The notes: a model not told the origin generated them from the letters alone. A stretch of DNA of 47,350 nucleotides from Zygnema cylindricum (GCA_037447655.1 JBBHKE010002200.1:143393-190742), one strand, 5' to 3'; shown: positions 31,151-41,280, counted from the stretch's first letter. Numbers and translations: made by a program.

Positions 31151-32025
31151 CTAACCTGAGCGAAAATTTCCCGTAGCTTTGGCTATTTTGTAGGCATTAC
31201 ACAACCTGAAAACATGGCCTTTTTCATCACAGTAGTAGCAAGTCAAAGGTGACCTTCTAGGTCCACTACCTCTACCACTGCCACTACCACTACCACTGCC
31301 AATCTTAGAGTCTGAAAACTGGTTAGCTAAAGCCTGAACAGACTTACTACTACCTCTTTGTGACATCTGGTTAGCTTCTTCACTCAAAATAAGTTCCATT
31401 GACGCTGTGGAATAGCCCTAAGCCTATCCATAGCTCCCTTGTACTCATCAGGTAAAGTTCTCATCAATAACATAGCTTGCTGAGGGGGTGAAAAGTCTCC
31501 ACCTGCACTAGTACTCTGAAAGAACAACCTTTTCATAGCATGACAATGATCTGACATACTACCTCCTGATTACTTAAATTCAAAGATCTGAGTGGCTATG
31601 TTAGTTTGGACTGTAACATCTAGCTGAACATACATAGCACGTACACTAAACCAAACTCCACAAGCTTTCTTCATCTCAAGATACGACATTACCAATTCTT
31701 TTGTCATAGACTGCTTCAAGACGTTGAGGCAATGGAGATTCTTCTATCTCCAATCCGGCGCAGTCACATCCGTTGTTCTTTCCACAATGGGTGACAAGTC
31801 CCTCTCCTCGAAATATGAGCTCAGCATATCTTCCCAATATAAGAAGTCAGTTCCATCAAAAATAGGCAATTTGGGCGGTGGGCCCATAACCTGTTGAAGG
31901 TCATGGGCATTAAGACTCGGCTGTGATCCACTCCCACTAGGAGTCACACTTGCACCAGCAGGAGCAGGTGGAGCACTAGGGCTAATAGGAGCACTATAAA
32001 TAGGAGCAGAGCCATTATCATACAT
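31151..32025 (-). pseudogene. gag: R gag, N-terminal 45 residues encoded by the LTR
   Basis: The ATG at 32025 lies 134 bases inside the 5' LTR. The LTR encodes an Ala-, Pro- and Ser-rich leader (MYDNGSAPI... to NAHDLQ), then the PBS encodes VMGPP. The conserved copia gag start follows (LPIFDGTDFLYWEDMLSSYF). A stop after TAPDWR at 31744 is followed by readable UBN2-type helices (LHCLNVLKQSMTKELVMSYL, MSDHCHAMKRLFFQS, MLLMRTLPDEYKGAMDRLRA). A Gly/Ser/Arg-rich hinge and a zinc knuckle CYYCDEKGHVFRLC (CX2CX4HX4C) close it in the frame 31399-31151. Two or three changes break it. Confidence 0.85.
31877..31891 (-). other. Half-tRNA primer-binding site of R
   Basis: The minus strand reads GGTTATGGGCCCACC, exact, adjacent to the 5' LTR low end at 31892. 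It complements nucleotides 25-39 of plant initiator tRNA-Met. No TGGTATCAGAGC-like site exists downstream of this LTR. It falls in gag codons Q-V-M-G-P-P. Confidence 0.92.
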
Positions 32026-32603
32026 TTTAGCGGAAGCAAACCCAAAGAGAAATGCCTAGAAGACTAGACCTATAATGTAAGATATGTAACTCCAAACGAA
32101 AGAGGTATTTCAACCAAAAAAAATCATGTACTACAAGCAAATTAGAGACAATAGAGCATAAAACACCTTAAACTGTACTCAGTGCTCTCATTTCCTTAAT
32201 TCTTGTGTAGAATGTACATTCTGTGTTGAATTGATCAATCCTAATTGAACTAAATACTCAAAAGATCTCGAAAACATCTAAAAGATCTAAAAAACATCTA
32301 AAATATATGGAAAATATCAAAAACGTATGTACATGGTTCACAGACACCCTACTGACAAAAATCTAAGTGTTTGGACCAGAATTGTCCACTAACAATATCT
32401 ATACCCTAAAAATCCGGGTGATTCTTATCACGTCTACATTCATTGGCGGCCCTACACACTAATTTACTAAAAGATATCAATTCGTGTAGATACTACAAAA
32501 AAATCTACACTAAATTTGGTCAATATTGAACAGTTGGTATTCTAAAAATATTCTAAGTCCTAGACTCAAATTTCTAAGACTTACTAAAGCTTACTTTTCA
32601 ATA
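31892..32603 (-). repeat. 5' LTR of R
   Basis: 712 bp on the minus strand, from TATTGAAAAGTAAGC (32603) to GACCTTCAACA (31892). Flanked outside by the target duplication TATAC (32604-32608) and inside by the PBS. It differs from the 3' LTR at roughly a dozen sites, including two in the gag leader (S2Y and A10Y). Confidence 0.92.
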
Positions 32604-32608
32604 TATAC

Positions 32609-32884
32609 GCGGTTTTGTTAAAACGCAGGTACATGATAACGACATGTATTAAATCATTATTTGTACTTTTTTACTTAATAAAGTACAATTTTGCACGGTA
32701 TGACACCGTCCGTACTCCACACTATTTAAAACAAACTTATAATAGAATTAAAAGCATTAATTAAACTTTACCTTAAATAGAATAATGAAAAAAATATAAT
32801 CGTTTACTCTATTTCATGTGATAGAGTCGAAATTTTGAGTGACCGAATTAGAGTAATTTACTCTAATTACGATTCGCGGTGTAG
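32609..32884. mobile_element. Right arm of the long-inverted-repeat DNA transposon
   Basis: AT-rich DNA that continues the element interrupted by R. It ends in the 27-bp inverted repeat 32858-32884 (reverse complement begins CTACACCGCGAATCG). TACTCTAAT-type motifs match those of the left arm. The outer inverted similarity continues past the hAT-like insertions, at 33782-33793 and after 34557. No coding sequence. Confidence 0.45.
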
Positions 32885-32890
32885 TTTTGG

Positions 32891-33773
32891 TAGTGTTGTG
32901 TATCGGCAAGGATTTGCCGATAACCGATATGGGTCTTTTTTCGGGTAGCCGATAATTGATGTATTGGTACGATACTTCGTTATCGGTGTTATCGCCGATA
33001 ATAACCGATATATAAAATATCGGTTATATCGGTTATTACCATAGATAACACCGATATCAATAACTATCGGCGATATATGCACGGACCGTACAGATAAATG
33101 TACGGCCAGTTCACTCAATTGTACGTGTTGCTCCCCTGACGCGCCCTACTCACAGCCCCTATCTACTGAGGTGCCTCCCAATCAGATCATTTGTACAAGA
33201 CGAAAGCACAGTAGTCGGCATAAGATATGTACGACTTAGTACGGCTCAAGTTAAAACGATGTAACTTTCACATCCGACGCCATGGCTTTGTCCCTTTATT
33301 CCTCTGGATCCACTGGAAATCTACCACGTGTCAATCCGTCGGCTTTTTGGCATAAGCTGCCCAAAGAGCCATTCCGGGATGCCGGCGCTCACGCTGGCCG
33401 TCCGCTCCTATTTTCTCATTGAAAGTCGTCCGTTCGATTCCGGTGGCGCGCAGAATGTTCTTTTGTGTCCGTTGTACTTTGTGTCTGCCGTACTTTTTCC
33501 GTTCCATGATCATCAGTTTGTCGGTACAATGCCGTACGTTCCCGTAAAGTTACTGTTCAGTTAACCGGCCAGAAAGTAATACAAAGTGCAACGTATTTTT
33601 TCGTCAAAGTCCGTATATTTCCCGTAAATTTCCCGTGCAGTTTACCGAACAAATAGTACTCCGGGAAGAAAGTACAGAAAGTACATATATATCGGGACCT
33701 CTGACCGTTGGATAACCAATAACTATCGGTATCTGTGTTATTGCGATAATTTATTAACCGATGCACAACACTA
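32891..33773. mobile_element. hAT-like MITE 1
   Basis: 883 bp with 16-bp inverted ends (TAGTGTTGTGTATCGG on the left; reverse complement of the right end TAGTGTTGTGCATCGG, one mismatch). It is flanked by 8-bp duplications AGTTTTGG (32883-32890) and AGTTTTCG (33774-33781), 7 of 8 matching. Eight-base duplication and these ends indicate the hAT superfamily. Subterminal regions are rich in CGATA and TATCGG repeats. No transposase; a non-autonomous element. Confidence 0.8.
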
Positions 33774-33801
33774 AGTTTTCGTCTTCGAAATGGGACTTCG
33801 G

Positions 33802-34549
33802 CAGAGGTTGCAAAAGTCAAAAAAAATCATACCCGAAACCGACCGTTTTTTTTTTTTTCAAAATCTGAGTAACCAACGCCCGACGGAGTTTTGTCACTCT
33901 CCAAAATTGTTAACCGTTTACCGACCGTCGTTTACGAAAAAAAAAAAACCGAATCTGGATTTTTCGCGACTAACCGTGCCCGCCCGTAACCGAAAAAGTA
34001 CAAAATTACTCAATGTACGACGCAATAAGCCAATAATTACGATTTGTTGCGTTCCCTAAGATTTGCGAAGTGAATAGTGTTACTTCCGTGTCAGATTTGC
34101 GACGCTTTGTCGCGTCGCCTAAGATTTGCGAAATGAATAATGTACTACCGTGTCAGATTTGAGACGCTTTGTCGCTTTCCCCAAGATTTTCGAAATGAAT
34201 AGTGTACTACCGTGTCAGATTTGCGACGCTTTGTCGCGTTCTTTTTGATTTGCGAAATAAATAGCTTACTTCAGTACCGTGTCAGATTTGCCACGCTAAT
34301 CAGAATGCCACGTACTTCCACGATACCAAAAGTACAAAGAACAATAATGTTGGAAAAAAAAAGTACAAAATTTTCATTTTTTTTGGATTTTTGTTTGACC
34401 GACCGTAATTGGCCGTTTTTTTTTCCTGGTGAGTCAACCGACCGTAACCGCCCGATCCCCGAAATTTGGCATCCGAATCCGTTCCGGATCCGGCGCGGGC
34501 GGTCGGTTAAAGGTCGGTCACGGTTTCGGTTGACCGTTTGCGACCTCTG
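33802..34549. mobile_element. hAT-like MITE 2
   Basis: 748 bp with inverted ends CAGAGGTTGCAAA and, from the right, CAGAGGTCGCAAA. Flanked by GACTTCGG (33794-33801) and CACTTCGG (34550-34557), 7 of 8 matching. CAGAGGTxGCAA is a familiar hAT terminus. The interior has repeated ACCGACCG and CCGTAACCG stretches, T and A runs, and a 62-bp tandem array. No coding capacity. It lies only 20 bp from MITE 1, both within the older DNA transposon. Confidence 0.8.
34038..34300. repeat. 62-bp tandem repeat inside MITE 2
   Basis: Units start with GTGTCAGATTTGCGACGC at 34088, 34150, 34212 and 34279, giving periods 62, 62 and 67, after a partial unit at 34038. Each full unit also has AAGATTTGCGAAATGAATA or a near variant. 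Three full units and two partial ones are present. Confidence 0.88.
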
Positions 34550-34557
34550 CACTTCGG

Positions 34558-34928
34558 TCAGTGAAACGAACATTTTGTAACATTCTATGAAAGCGTGACG
34601 TGATAACAAATGAAAAGATTCTTATCACCGACTCTTGATTTGAACATTATCCACGCGTCCATTTCCCCGTCAGTATAGTGCTATCCACACACAAGTCGGA
34701 CCGACCACGTTGTCCTTCACCTAACGTACTCAGGGGTCGCTAAACTTTAACCGTTTCACATCCCGACAGATCTTTTCGTACTGATGGAAATTTGCTCATA
34801 GTGTTAAACAATTTTCGGGCAGTCGTAAGGCGCAAGGTTCTACTCCTTGATGTTCCTTTTGCGACAAAAAATCACGGTCATCCTTTCAGTCGTGATGTCA
34901 TGATTAAACGCTGTAAAACTCCGTAGTG
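34558..34928. other. No recognisable gene
   Basis: The first bases may be the outer part of the long inverted repeat (GAAACGAACATTTTGTAACA). Beyond that I see no coding or repeat structure. Confidence 0.4.
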
Positions 34929-35328
34929 TAGTGTTGGGTATCGGGTAGTTTCATATCGCGATAATTTCGATATTCGATATATTGAATATCGATCGAGGAA
35001 AGGCCTCGATATATCGTACCGCGACCAACATAAAATATCGCGATATATATCGCAAAAAATGGATGTCCGTACATATGACGTACAGTTACCGTACAGGGAT
35101 GGTACGGTAAACCGTACGAAAAAAGGTCCCCCCCCCCCCCCGGGGCCCCCGCCCGGGGGGGGGGGGGGCTTTTGAAAAAAAAAAATCGGAAGAAAAAAAA
35201 AAACCGGAAAAAAAAAAAAAAATCTGGAAATTTAGATTCTCCGTACATGGTCTCGATATATCGATTATCGGGTAGCTAAAATTCGATAATATCGAATATC
35301 GGCAATAGGTCCTCGATACCCAACACTA
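34929..35328. mobile_element. MITE 3, related ends to MITE 1
   Basis: 400 bp with inverted ends TAGTGTTGGGTATCGGG and, from the right, TAGTGTTGGGTATCGAG. The first bases are shared with MITE 1. Internal CGATATATCG and TATCGATATTCG palindromes are frequent. No matching 8-bp flanks were found (CCGTAGTG against CTATTTTG), so the boundaries rest on the inverted ends only. It contains a long C/G homopolymer hairpin. Confidence 0.65.
35128..35168. repeat. C14...G14 homopolymer hairpin
   Basis: Fourteen C, then GGGGCCCCCGCCC, then fourteen G, flanked by AAAAGG and CTTTT. It can fold into a near-perfect GC hairpin or form quadruplex and i-motif structures. Runs of A with CGGA follow. Exact run lengths may be sequencing or assembly artefacts. 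Confidence 0.85.
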
Positions 35329-35336
35329 CTATTTTG

Positions 35337-36070
35337 GTTACGCACAGTCACTTGCGCCATTTTGTGAAAGATTGTACGTTTGAAGTACACATTGGTACAA
35401 GTAATTTACCGTTGAGTATAAATTTCATGGTCAATCGGTTCTACAGCGTTGACTTTCAAAATATTGTTACAACCGCTTAAAATTTTGCCGCGCTTGCGAA
35501 CGTCGACCGTCATAATAAAACTAGCAATTCACACGGCCGGCGAAGGTTCACAGTAACAAAACTGGGCAACCACATGTAAATAAAAGTGTAGCGCACAGTC
35601 ACTTTTTGTCTTTACGTGAGCTCCACGGTGAGAGCACATGCTGGAATTTAAATTAGCCACAAAATTGAAATTTAATGGTCTAAGCATTAGGGTACGGCCC
35701 CATGTGGCTAAGTAAAAGTTTTTTTCTGTCGTTTTCCTTTAAAATTTAGCGTCGTACTGCCTAAGTTGTGCCGTACGAAGAAATCGCAAATTTGTAGAGA
35801 ACAATTTGCGTCATTCTCCAACTTAGGATGTACAAAATTTGTCGTCATGTGTTTTTTCGACCCACTGTCACGTCATCTTCAAACTTATCATAAACCACAT
35901 CGGCAATGTGTTTTAAGCTAAGTAAAAATGTTTACACCAATAGGAAAACATATTCCCACGTGTGAAGTTTTCAAAAGATTTTGACGACTGAAAAAAGTAC
36001 AGGGTTGTTCGTTTTTGTCAACATGCACGTTGTACGATTTTTTTTTTTGAGCGGTCTCGAGGCTGCAGTG
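35337..36070. other. No recognisable gene
   Basis: Intergenic sequence between MITE 3 and the truncated end of gypsy B. I see no ORF of note, no LTR and no TIR. Confidence 0.45.
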
Positions 36071-37707
36071 TCATTTCACGCAAAGTTGGAAAATCATGCC
36101 TAACCCATGCCTAACCACGTTGTCAAAGTATACCTTTGTAATATCTACAACTAAATGAGTGGTTTTGCAATGGATAATGATTGCCATCTTACTAAACCTA
36201 TCAACTACAACCATGATACTGTCATTTCTTCGAGATGTAGTTGGCAACCTGACAATAAAATCCATGTTGACAAACTCTTTTGGTCTTCCGGGGATGTCTA
36301 AAGGTTTTAAGATACCACTAGGTTTTTGGTTACTAGGTTTACTCTGTTGGCAAAGGTCACAAATTTCTCTTTTGCCATCCTCGGCCAAAAGAATTTGCTC
36401 TGCAACCAACTTAAAATTTTATCCGACCTAGATGTTCTAAATACTCGTGGGTTTTATGTAAAAGTTGTTTTCTTAAGTCTCCCACCTTTGGAATAGATAA
36501 CATATCTCCTATTTGCAAATAAAGTAAGTCATCCTCTACTTTAAAGTTTTTAACATACCTCTCATTCAATGGGTCAGAAATCCCTCCGAAAAAGACTCTT
36601 GCAAATAACATCAAAGTAAAGATCATCATAACGAGTTCTAATAGCTTCTAAAAATAATTCATCCTGCACCATGACTCTTATTTCAAAATCTGCTTAAAGG
36701 GTCTACTACTACATTTGTCTTCCTATTGATATGTTTGACGTTAAATTTGAAATATGTCAAGTTGTGCATCCACCTTACCAGTCTGCCTCTCATGATCTGT
36801 GCATCACTCAATCTTTGTAAATAAGAAACTATTTTATTATCACAATGAACTATGAATTCTTTATTTGCAAATAACAATGTCATTTCACCAATGCATGAAC
36901 CATAACAAATAATTTCTTTTCTTGTGCTAGATAATTTTTTTCAGCATCATTGACTTCCTTATCTCAAAAGCAATAGGATGAAAGTGTTTACCAACTTTTT
37001 GATTTATGACTGCACCTAAACCTTTATCACATGCATCTGTGTGATTAAGACTTCAAACTCCCCATCAAGATCAGGATTCACCAACGTAGGGCAGAGGTCA
37101 ACTGCCTTTTTTGTTCTTCGAAAACTCTCTCCTGATGAGCTCCCCACACAAACGTCTCTTACTTCCATAGTAAATCTGTCAAAGGTGCGGGAATCATATG
37201 AAGTTCTTGATAAATTTCCTGTAATAAGTGGCCAATCCCAAAAATGATCTAACTTGTGTAACATTAGTAGACTGCTTACAATTTTGAATTGTAATAATTT
37301 TGGAGGGATCTATTTTAACACCGTCCCCACTAACTATATCTCCCAAAAATAATTTTTCACTTTTAAGAAAATTGGACTTTGACAATTTTCCATACAATTT
37401 CCTTTCCCTTAACATTTCCTACAATTTCCGAAAATGAGTTTCATGTTGTTCTTTAGATTCAATATAAAATAAAATGGCATATATAAACACCTTAATAAAA
37501 TCATCTATATAATCTAAAAAGGTTTAGTTCATTAATCTATAGTAATTGGGTGGTGCATTTGTTTAGCCAACTGGCATCACTATCCTTTTAAAATGATCAA
37601 CTCTAGTTCTAAAGGGAGTCTTTTCTACATACTTTGTTCGAATTTGCACCTAATTCAAACCACTACGTAGATGAATCAACAAAAATACTTTAGCACTTTT
37701 TTGTTGT
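36071..37707 (-). pseudogene. Gypsy B RT palm, RNase H and integrase
   Basis: On the minus strand from 37707: LRSG and VQIRTKYVEKTPFRTRVDHF of the RT palm, MPVG-TNAPP, a degenerate active-site region (YIDDFIKVFIYA), RKLYGKLSKSNFLKSEKLFL, VKIDPSKI and VRSFLGLATYYRKFIKNF (37415-37194). The RNase H follows (EFIVHCDNKIVSYLQRLSDA, KTNVVVDPLSRF at 36883-36683). Next is the integrase zinc-binding region (LLYLQIGDMLSIPKVGDLRK, HKTHEYLEHLG, then CDLCQQSKP) and the core (EFVNMDFIVRLP, SIMVVVDRFSKMAIIIHCKT), truncated near 36075. Several stops are present. It is the same family as 1-690. Confidence 0.85.
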
Positions 37708-37967
37708 GCATGCGACCAATTACACCAAGAAGCATGCAACCCAACCAGCTGTACCGAAAAGGTGGAACAAACGAGTAAGGAAAATCCCAAAGCAAAAAAA
37801 TTATAATACAAAGCAAAAATGAATATGACAATGTGAAAAGGAAATAGATGGTGGAAGGTAAGTGGGAAGGCGAGAGAGAGATCCTATACCCCCAGCTCCT
37901 TATCCTGCGGGGGCAGCTCTGTCGGAAATAAAGGCGCCAATGAGTCTCCCGTACCGATATCGTGGAA

Positions 37968-38282
37968 TCAGTCAGGTGAAAATCCTAAATGCGTGAAGCA
38001 CGATCTTGTCTTCCGTGTATGGATCATTAATCGCGTTGTGGACTCGGCAACCATTAGAGTCCGACCGGTAAAGTTGTCGACCGTCGACAAAATCGTGGAG
38101 ATGTCGGTATCTAATGTTAATCGGCATGTTGGAAGTCTTGTCGCGAATGACCATGATAGGCATGGGTTAACGTGTAATAAGTGGAAACGATATTCATTCG
38201 AGGAAATGATAGGGTTTGTAAAGAATGTTTGGTCATCTTGTATCTGCAAATACTGGCTTGCGAAAATAGCATCTTGAAACAT
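37968..38282 (-). other. Unassigned open frame downstream of X gag
   Basis: A 104-aa frame (MFQDAIFASQYLQIQDDQTF onward) lies 120 bp beyond the gag end. Two other frames, including a 94-aa plus-strand one at 37993-38277, are also open here, so coding is not established. No D-S-G protease motif or other domain is visible. Confidence 0.25.
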
Positions 38283-38400
38283 TAAATGTCACTTAATATG
38301 AGCGCATGTGAAGACATTTCGCAAAATTGAGTTTTGGGTTTACGTTTTGAGCAAACCACGAAGGAATGTGATTCGAATAGGCTCGACAGTACCGGTAAAT

Positions 38401-40168
38401 TTAATGGCGTGTATGGTTGTAGGTTGTAGGCATGCAGTAGACGATCTTCAATCGGGATCGAGGATCCGGGTTTAGCTCACGGTGTCCGTAGAAGGAGGAA
38501 AGAGGCGACCGTGGTATGAATGAATGTCGGCTGTTATCAAGAAAGCTGATGTGGGGATCCAATGTACTACGTTCGTTCGCCGAAATTGTCTGGACTGGTG
38601 ACAGATTGCGATTCAGCTGCAACGCGCGTAAAGCAGCGACTGCAGCGACCTCACCGGAAATAGGAGAGGCCTTAGGCACGTCCTCAATCATAGACGATAG
38701 GATGCTCAAACGTTCCTTGACGCGATGAGCATCTTGGATTGTATTATCCAAGATTGTTAGTGCTTTAGCTACAATAGCCGAAGTCGTTTCCGGAAGAGGG
38801 GAGAGAGTTTCTTTCTCGAAAGATAGTGGGATTTGAGAATTTGTTAATTTACCAACTCGATTATGAAACTTCCGAGCCTTTGCCAGACGAGGCTGCTCGT
38901 TGTTCGACGGTAGAATCCCGAAGGGTTTGACCAGCCAACATCAGCATATGAACGACCGTTCGGGCCATCCTAGTAAACTGCGACTTCATTTCCGCCATTA
39001 AAGCTGTAAATTGTTTCTTCATCATAGCTGCCAGAGTAGCTTGCAGCTCTATCTTTTCTCTCTATCTACGGGAAATTTTAGGAGGAGTAGATTCCTTCTC
39101 GGTCTCTTTAGGTGGGTTGACGGGCTTGGCGGAACGAGCGGGAATACCCCCATTCTTGATCCGATGTGATACGAGAATTCTGGGTTTTTAATACGGCATC
39201 GATGGGCGTAATGTCCCATTTGCCGACAGTGAGTACATGTGGTCGTCTTATCGGGACACATGCAGGCTTTATGCCATGTTTCTCCGCAACGAAAACAAAA
39301 TCTGTTTCCGGGGTTATATGGTGGGGCACCCATGGCCGGCACCTTCGAAGGCTTGTTATTAAGCCATGGGTTGCTAAGTGGGTAAAGTGGGGAAGCGACT
39401 TCCGAACGATCATGAGCTTCCCACCAACACGACTACATCTCATATTCAACCGCATATTGGGCGGCCTGGTCAAAGGTGAACTCAAGCCGTATGTCCGAGT
39501 GAGATGACTTTTGATAAATATTTTCGAGTGAGCGGGAAGCAGTCCAACAAATTTTTGGACAACTTCAGCATCGGACATTAGGTCCAGTAAAGCTTCGCGT
39601 AGAGTCTCCATACGAGCACGTAATGCGGGGGCGGTTTCACCCGATTTACGTTCGAAGTTTATCAATTCTTTTACTTGATCTGGATTTTGCATGCGATACT
39701 CCGTTTCTAGAAGATCGAACATGGCAGAGAGGGGATCCCGCAACGAAATCGTCATCCCTGGTCGTGTTGGGACAGCAGCACGCGCGGCCACAATATATTG
39801 CCGAGGAATTTCCGGGACGCCGGGAACTAAGACATTACCCTGGGCATCTAAGACATCGAGTAAAGTAGCCTGATATGGGATATCCAGTTGTCCTATGACC
39901 TTTAGTGTACCAGCGAAAGGAGGGGAAAATTCTGTCATCCCGAGTATACTGTCATACTTGCGAGAATATAGTGTAAGGGTCGACCCTCTGAGGTACCGAC
40001 CAAGGAGAGAGAATGCTACATGAATTTCAAATTGATTTTGATAGCGAAATGCTAAATCAGGCATTTCGGTATCATAAAGCTTACGGAAATGGGATAAGGA
40101 CATTATATCCTTCATCCCAGAAATTCAAAATTTCATTTTGCTCATAGGGCCCTCTGATGAAAAAGCCA
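38401..40168 (-). pseudogene. gag: gag of element X with two zinc knuckles
   Basis: The likely start is ATG at 40168 (MAFSSEGPMSKMKF, then one stop), continuing in the same frame at MKDIMSLSHFRKLYDTEMPD (40115). The N-terminal domain has no match I know. A capsid C-domain-like part follows (LINFERKSGETAPALRARME, TLREALLDLMSDAEVVQKFV, GLLPAHSKIFIKSHLTRT), the usual retrotransposon gag pattern. After a frameshift come two zinc knuckles, CFRCGETWHKACMC and CTHCRQMGHYAHRC (both CX2CX4HX4C), at about 39290-39190. Then come a coiled-coil-like stretch (IELQATLAAMMKKQFTALMA) and a Ser/Asp-rich tail to 38401. Total length is about 590 residues with at least three breaks. It is unlike the gypsy and copia gags nearby. 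Confidence 0.75.
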
Positions 40169-41280
40169 TGTCACTGACTGACGTGTAGGAAGATGCGACC
40201 AAAAAGAGATTAAGAAAAGACCAAGAGGAGAGGGAACCAGAAGTGGATTCCTCGACACTTTTATCTTCAGTTTTCTACAGATAGCGTAGAAGAGATAGAG
40301 GACGGAGAAGAGACGGATGTGAGTCTTGATTGGATAGACACTGTTCTCGATACCGAAACTGAAACTATAGGAGAATGAGGTAGACTCACTAGATCCGTTT
40401 GGTCTACAGGTGATTGGTGGAAAACAACGACACTAAAAGTAGACCCGAGACGAAAATTAAGATTGTTCCAATCAGTGGGCATAAAAGGAAAATGTGAACC
40501 ACCACGACGGGGTAATGAACACGATCTATCCAAAATGCAACAAATGAGAATTACACCAAACATGTAGGCAAAAATCTCAAATAGTCTCTTGCAGTGCCGC
40601 GATGGCCGGATTTAATCAAGAAGCCACTTTTACCGATGCCTCTGCCCTGCAAACGAGTGGGCAAGGCTAAAGGGCCAGATCTATAAAAGCAAAAATTTGC
40701 TAAACAAGCACCTAGAGGTGCAGATCTAAAGCTCCACATGCGAAAAATAATTCTATCCACGGCCACCAACGGCCAGATCTAACCACGAAATCAAACACTA
40801 AACATACAACAAGAAAACACAAGGCACGGCCCGATGGCAAACATAGAAAGCGTGGGCAATGCAGATGCTCAATACGATTGGGTCTAATTGCCCCAATCCA
40901 CTCATGTACCCTCTAAACGATCAAAAAACTATCCTAACACACTCTTGCACCCGCAAAGCATCATAATACTTACACGGCACCTTTAATAATTTGGTGATTA
41001 TCAAAGGTGAACCGTATGTGGTCGCAACAAAGGTGAACCGCATCTGGTCGCAACAGTCGGGGCTTTGCAGAGCCTCAATGGGTGAATCCGCTCCGCAATC
41101 CGCTCCAAGAATTTCCTCCAACGCTTTCTCCTCCACGGGTCCTCTGAACCGCGCGGGCCTCCGTAAAAGAGGTTGTCCAAACCTAGGGAAAGGAAAAGAA
41201 AAATAGAAAAATAGGAAAAAAGAAAAAAAAGCAAAATAAACTTTGAAGTGAGTTAGGATTCGAGAAAAGGGGCTGCCCAA
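40169..41280 (-). other. 5' region of X upstream of gag
   Basis: No convincing gene. It holds frames such as 40563-40267 (98 aa, Ser-rich) and 41280-40921 with no recognised domain. Base composition is more GC-balanced than the flanking gypsy. A direct near-repeat (GGTCGCAACAAAGGTGAACCGCAT type) lies at 41005-41055. I looked for an LTR copy matching the other end of X and saw none. Confidence 0.4.

Larger units (their letters stand above)
27064..32603 (-). mobile_element. Near-intact copia element R with half-tRNA PBS
   Basis: The 5540-bp element has two LTRs (711 and 712 bp) and is flanked by the perfect 5-bp duplication TATAC at 27059-27063 and 32604-32608. I count roughly a dozen differences between the LTRs, about 2 percent, so it is by far the youngest full element here. 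Both LTRs start TATTGAAAAG and end TTCAACA, a TA...CA terminus in place of TG...CA. The order is LTR, half-tRNA PBS within gag, gag, protease, integrase, RT, RNase H, polypurine tract, LTR. Gag has stops and a frameshift, while pol has about two nonsense changes. Confidence 0.92.

Noticed and set aside
27064-32603. R as a tandem LTR-gag-LTR-gag array, because a gag start follows the 3' LTR
   Set aside because: The target duplication TATAC directly abuts the end of the second gag leader, so the leader is part of the LTR.
34038-34300. CRISPR array
   Set aside because: The repeats are tandem 62-bp units without unique spacers, inside a MITE in plant DNA.
37993-38277. A 94-aa plus-strand open frame in X
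   Set aside because: Three overlapping frames on both strands are open here, no domain is visible, and all other coding sequence in X is on the minus strand.
39166-39868. Plus-strand frames of 81-113 aa
   Set aside because: They are antisense shadows of the X gag, whose zinc knuckles and capsid-like domain are clear on the minus strand.
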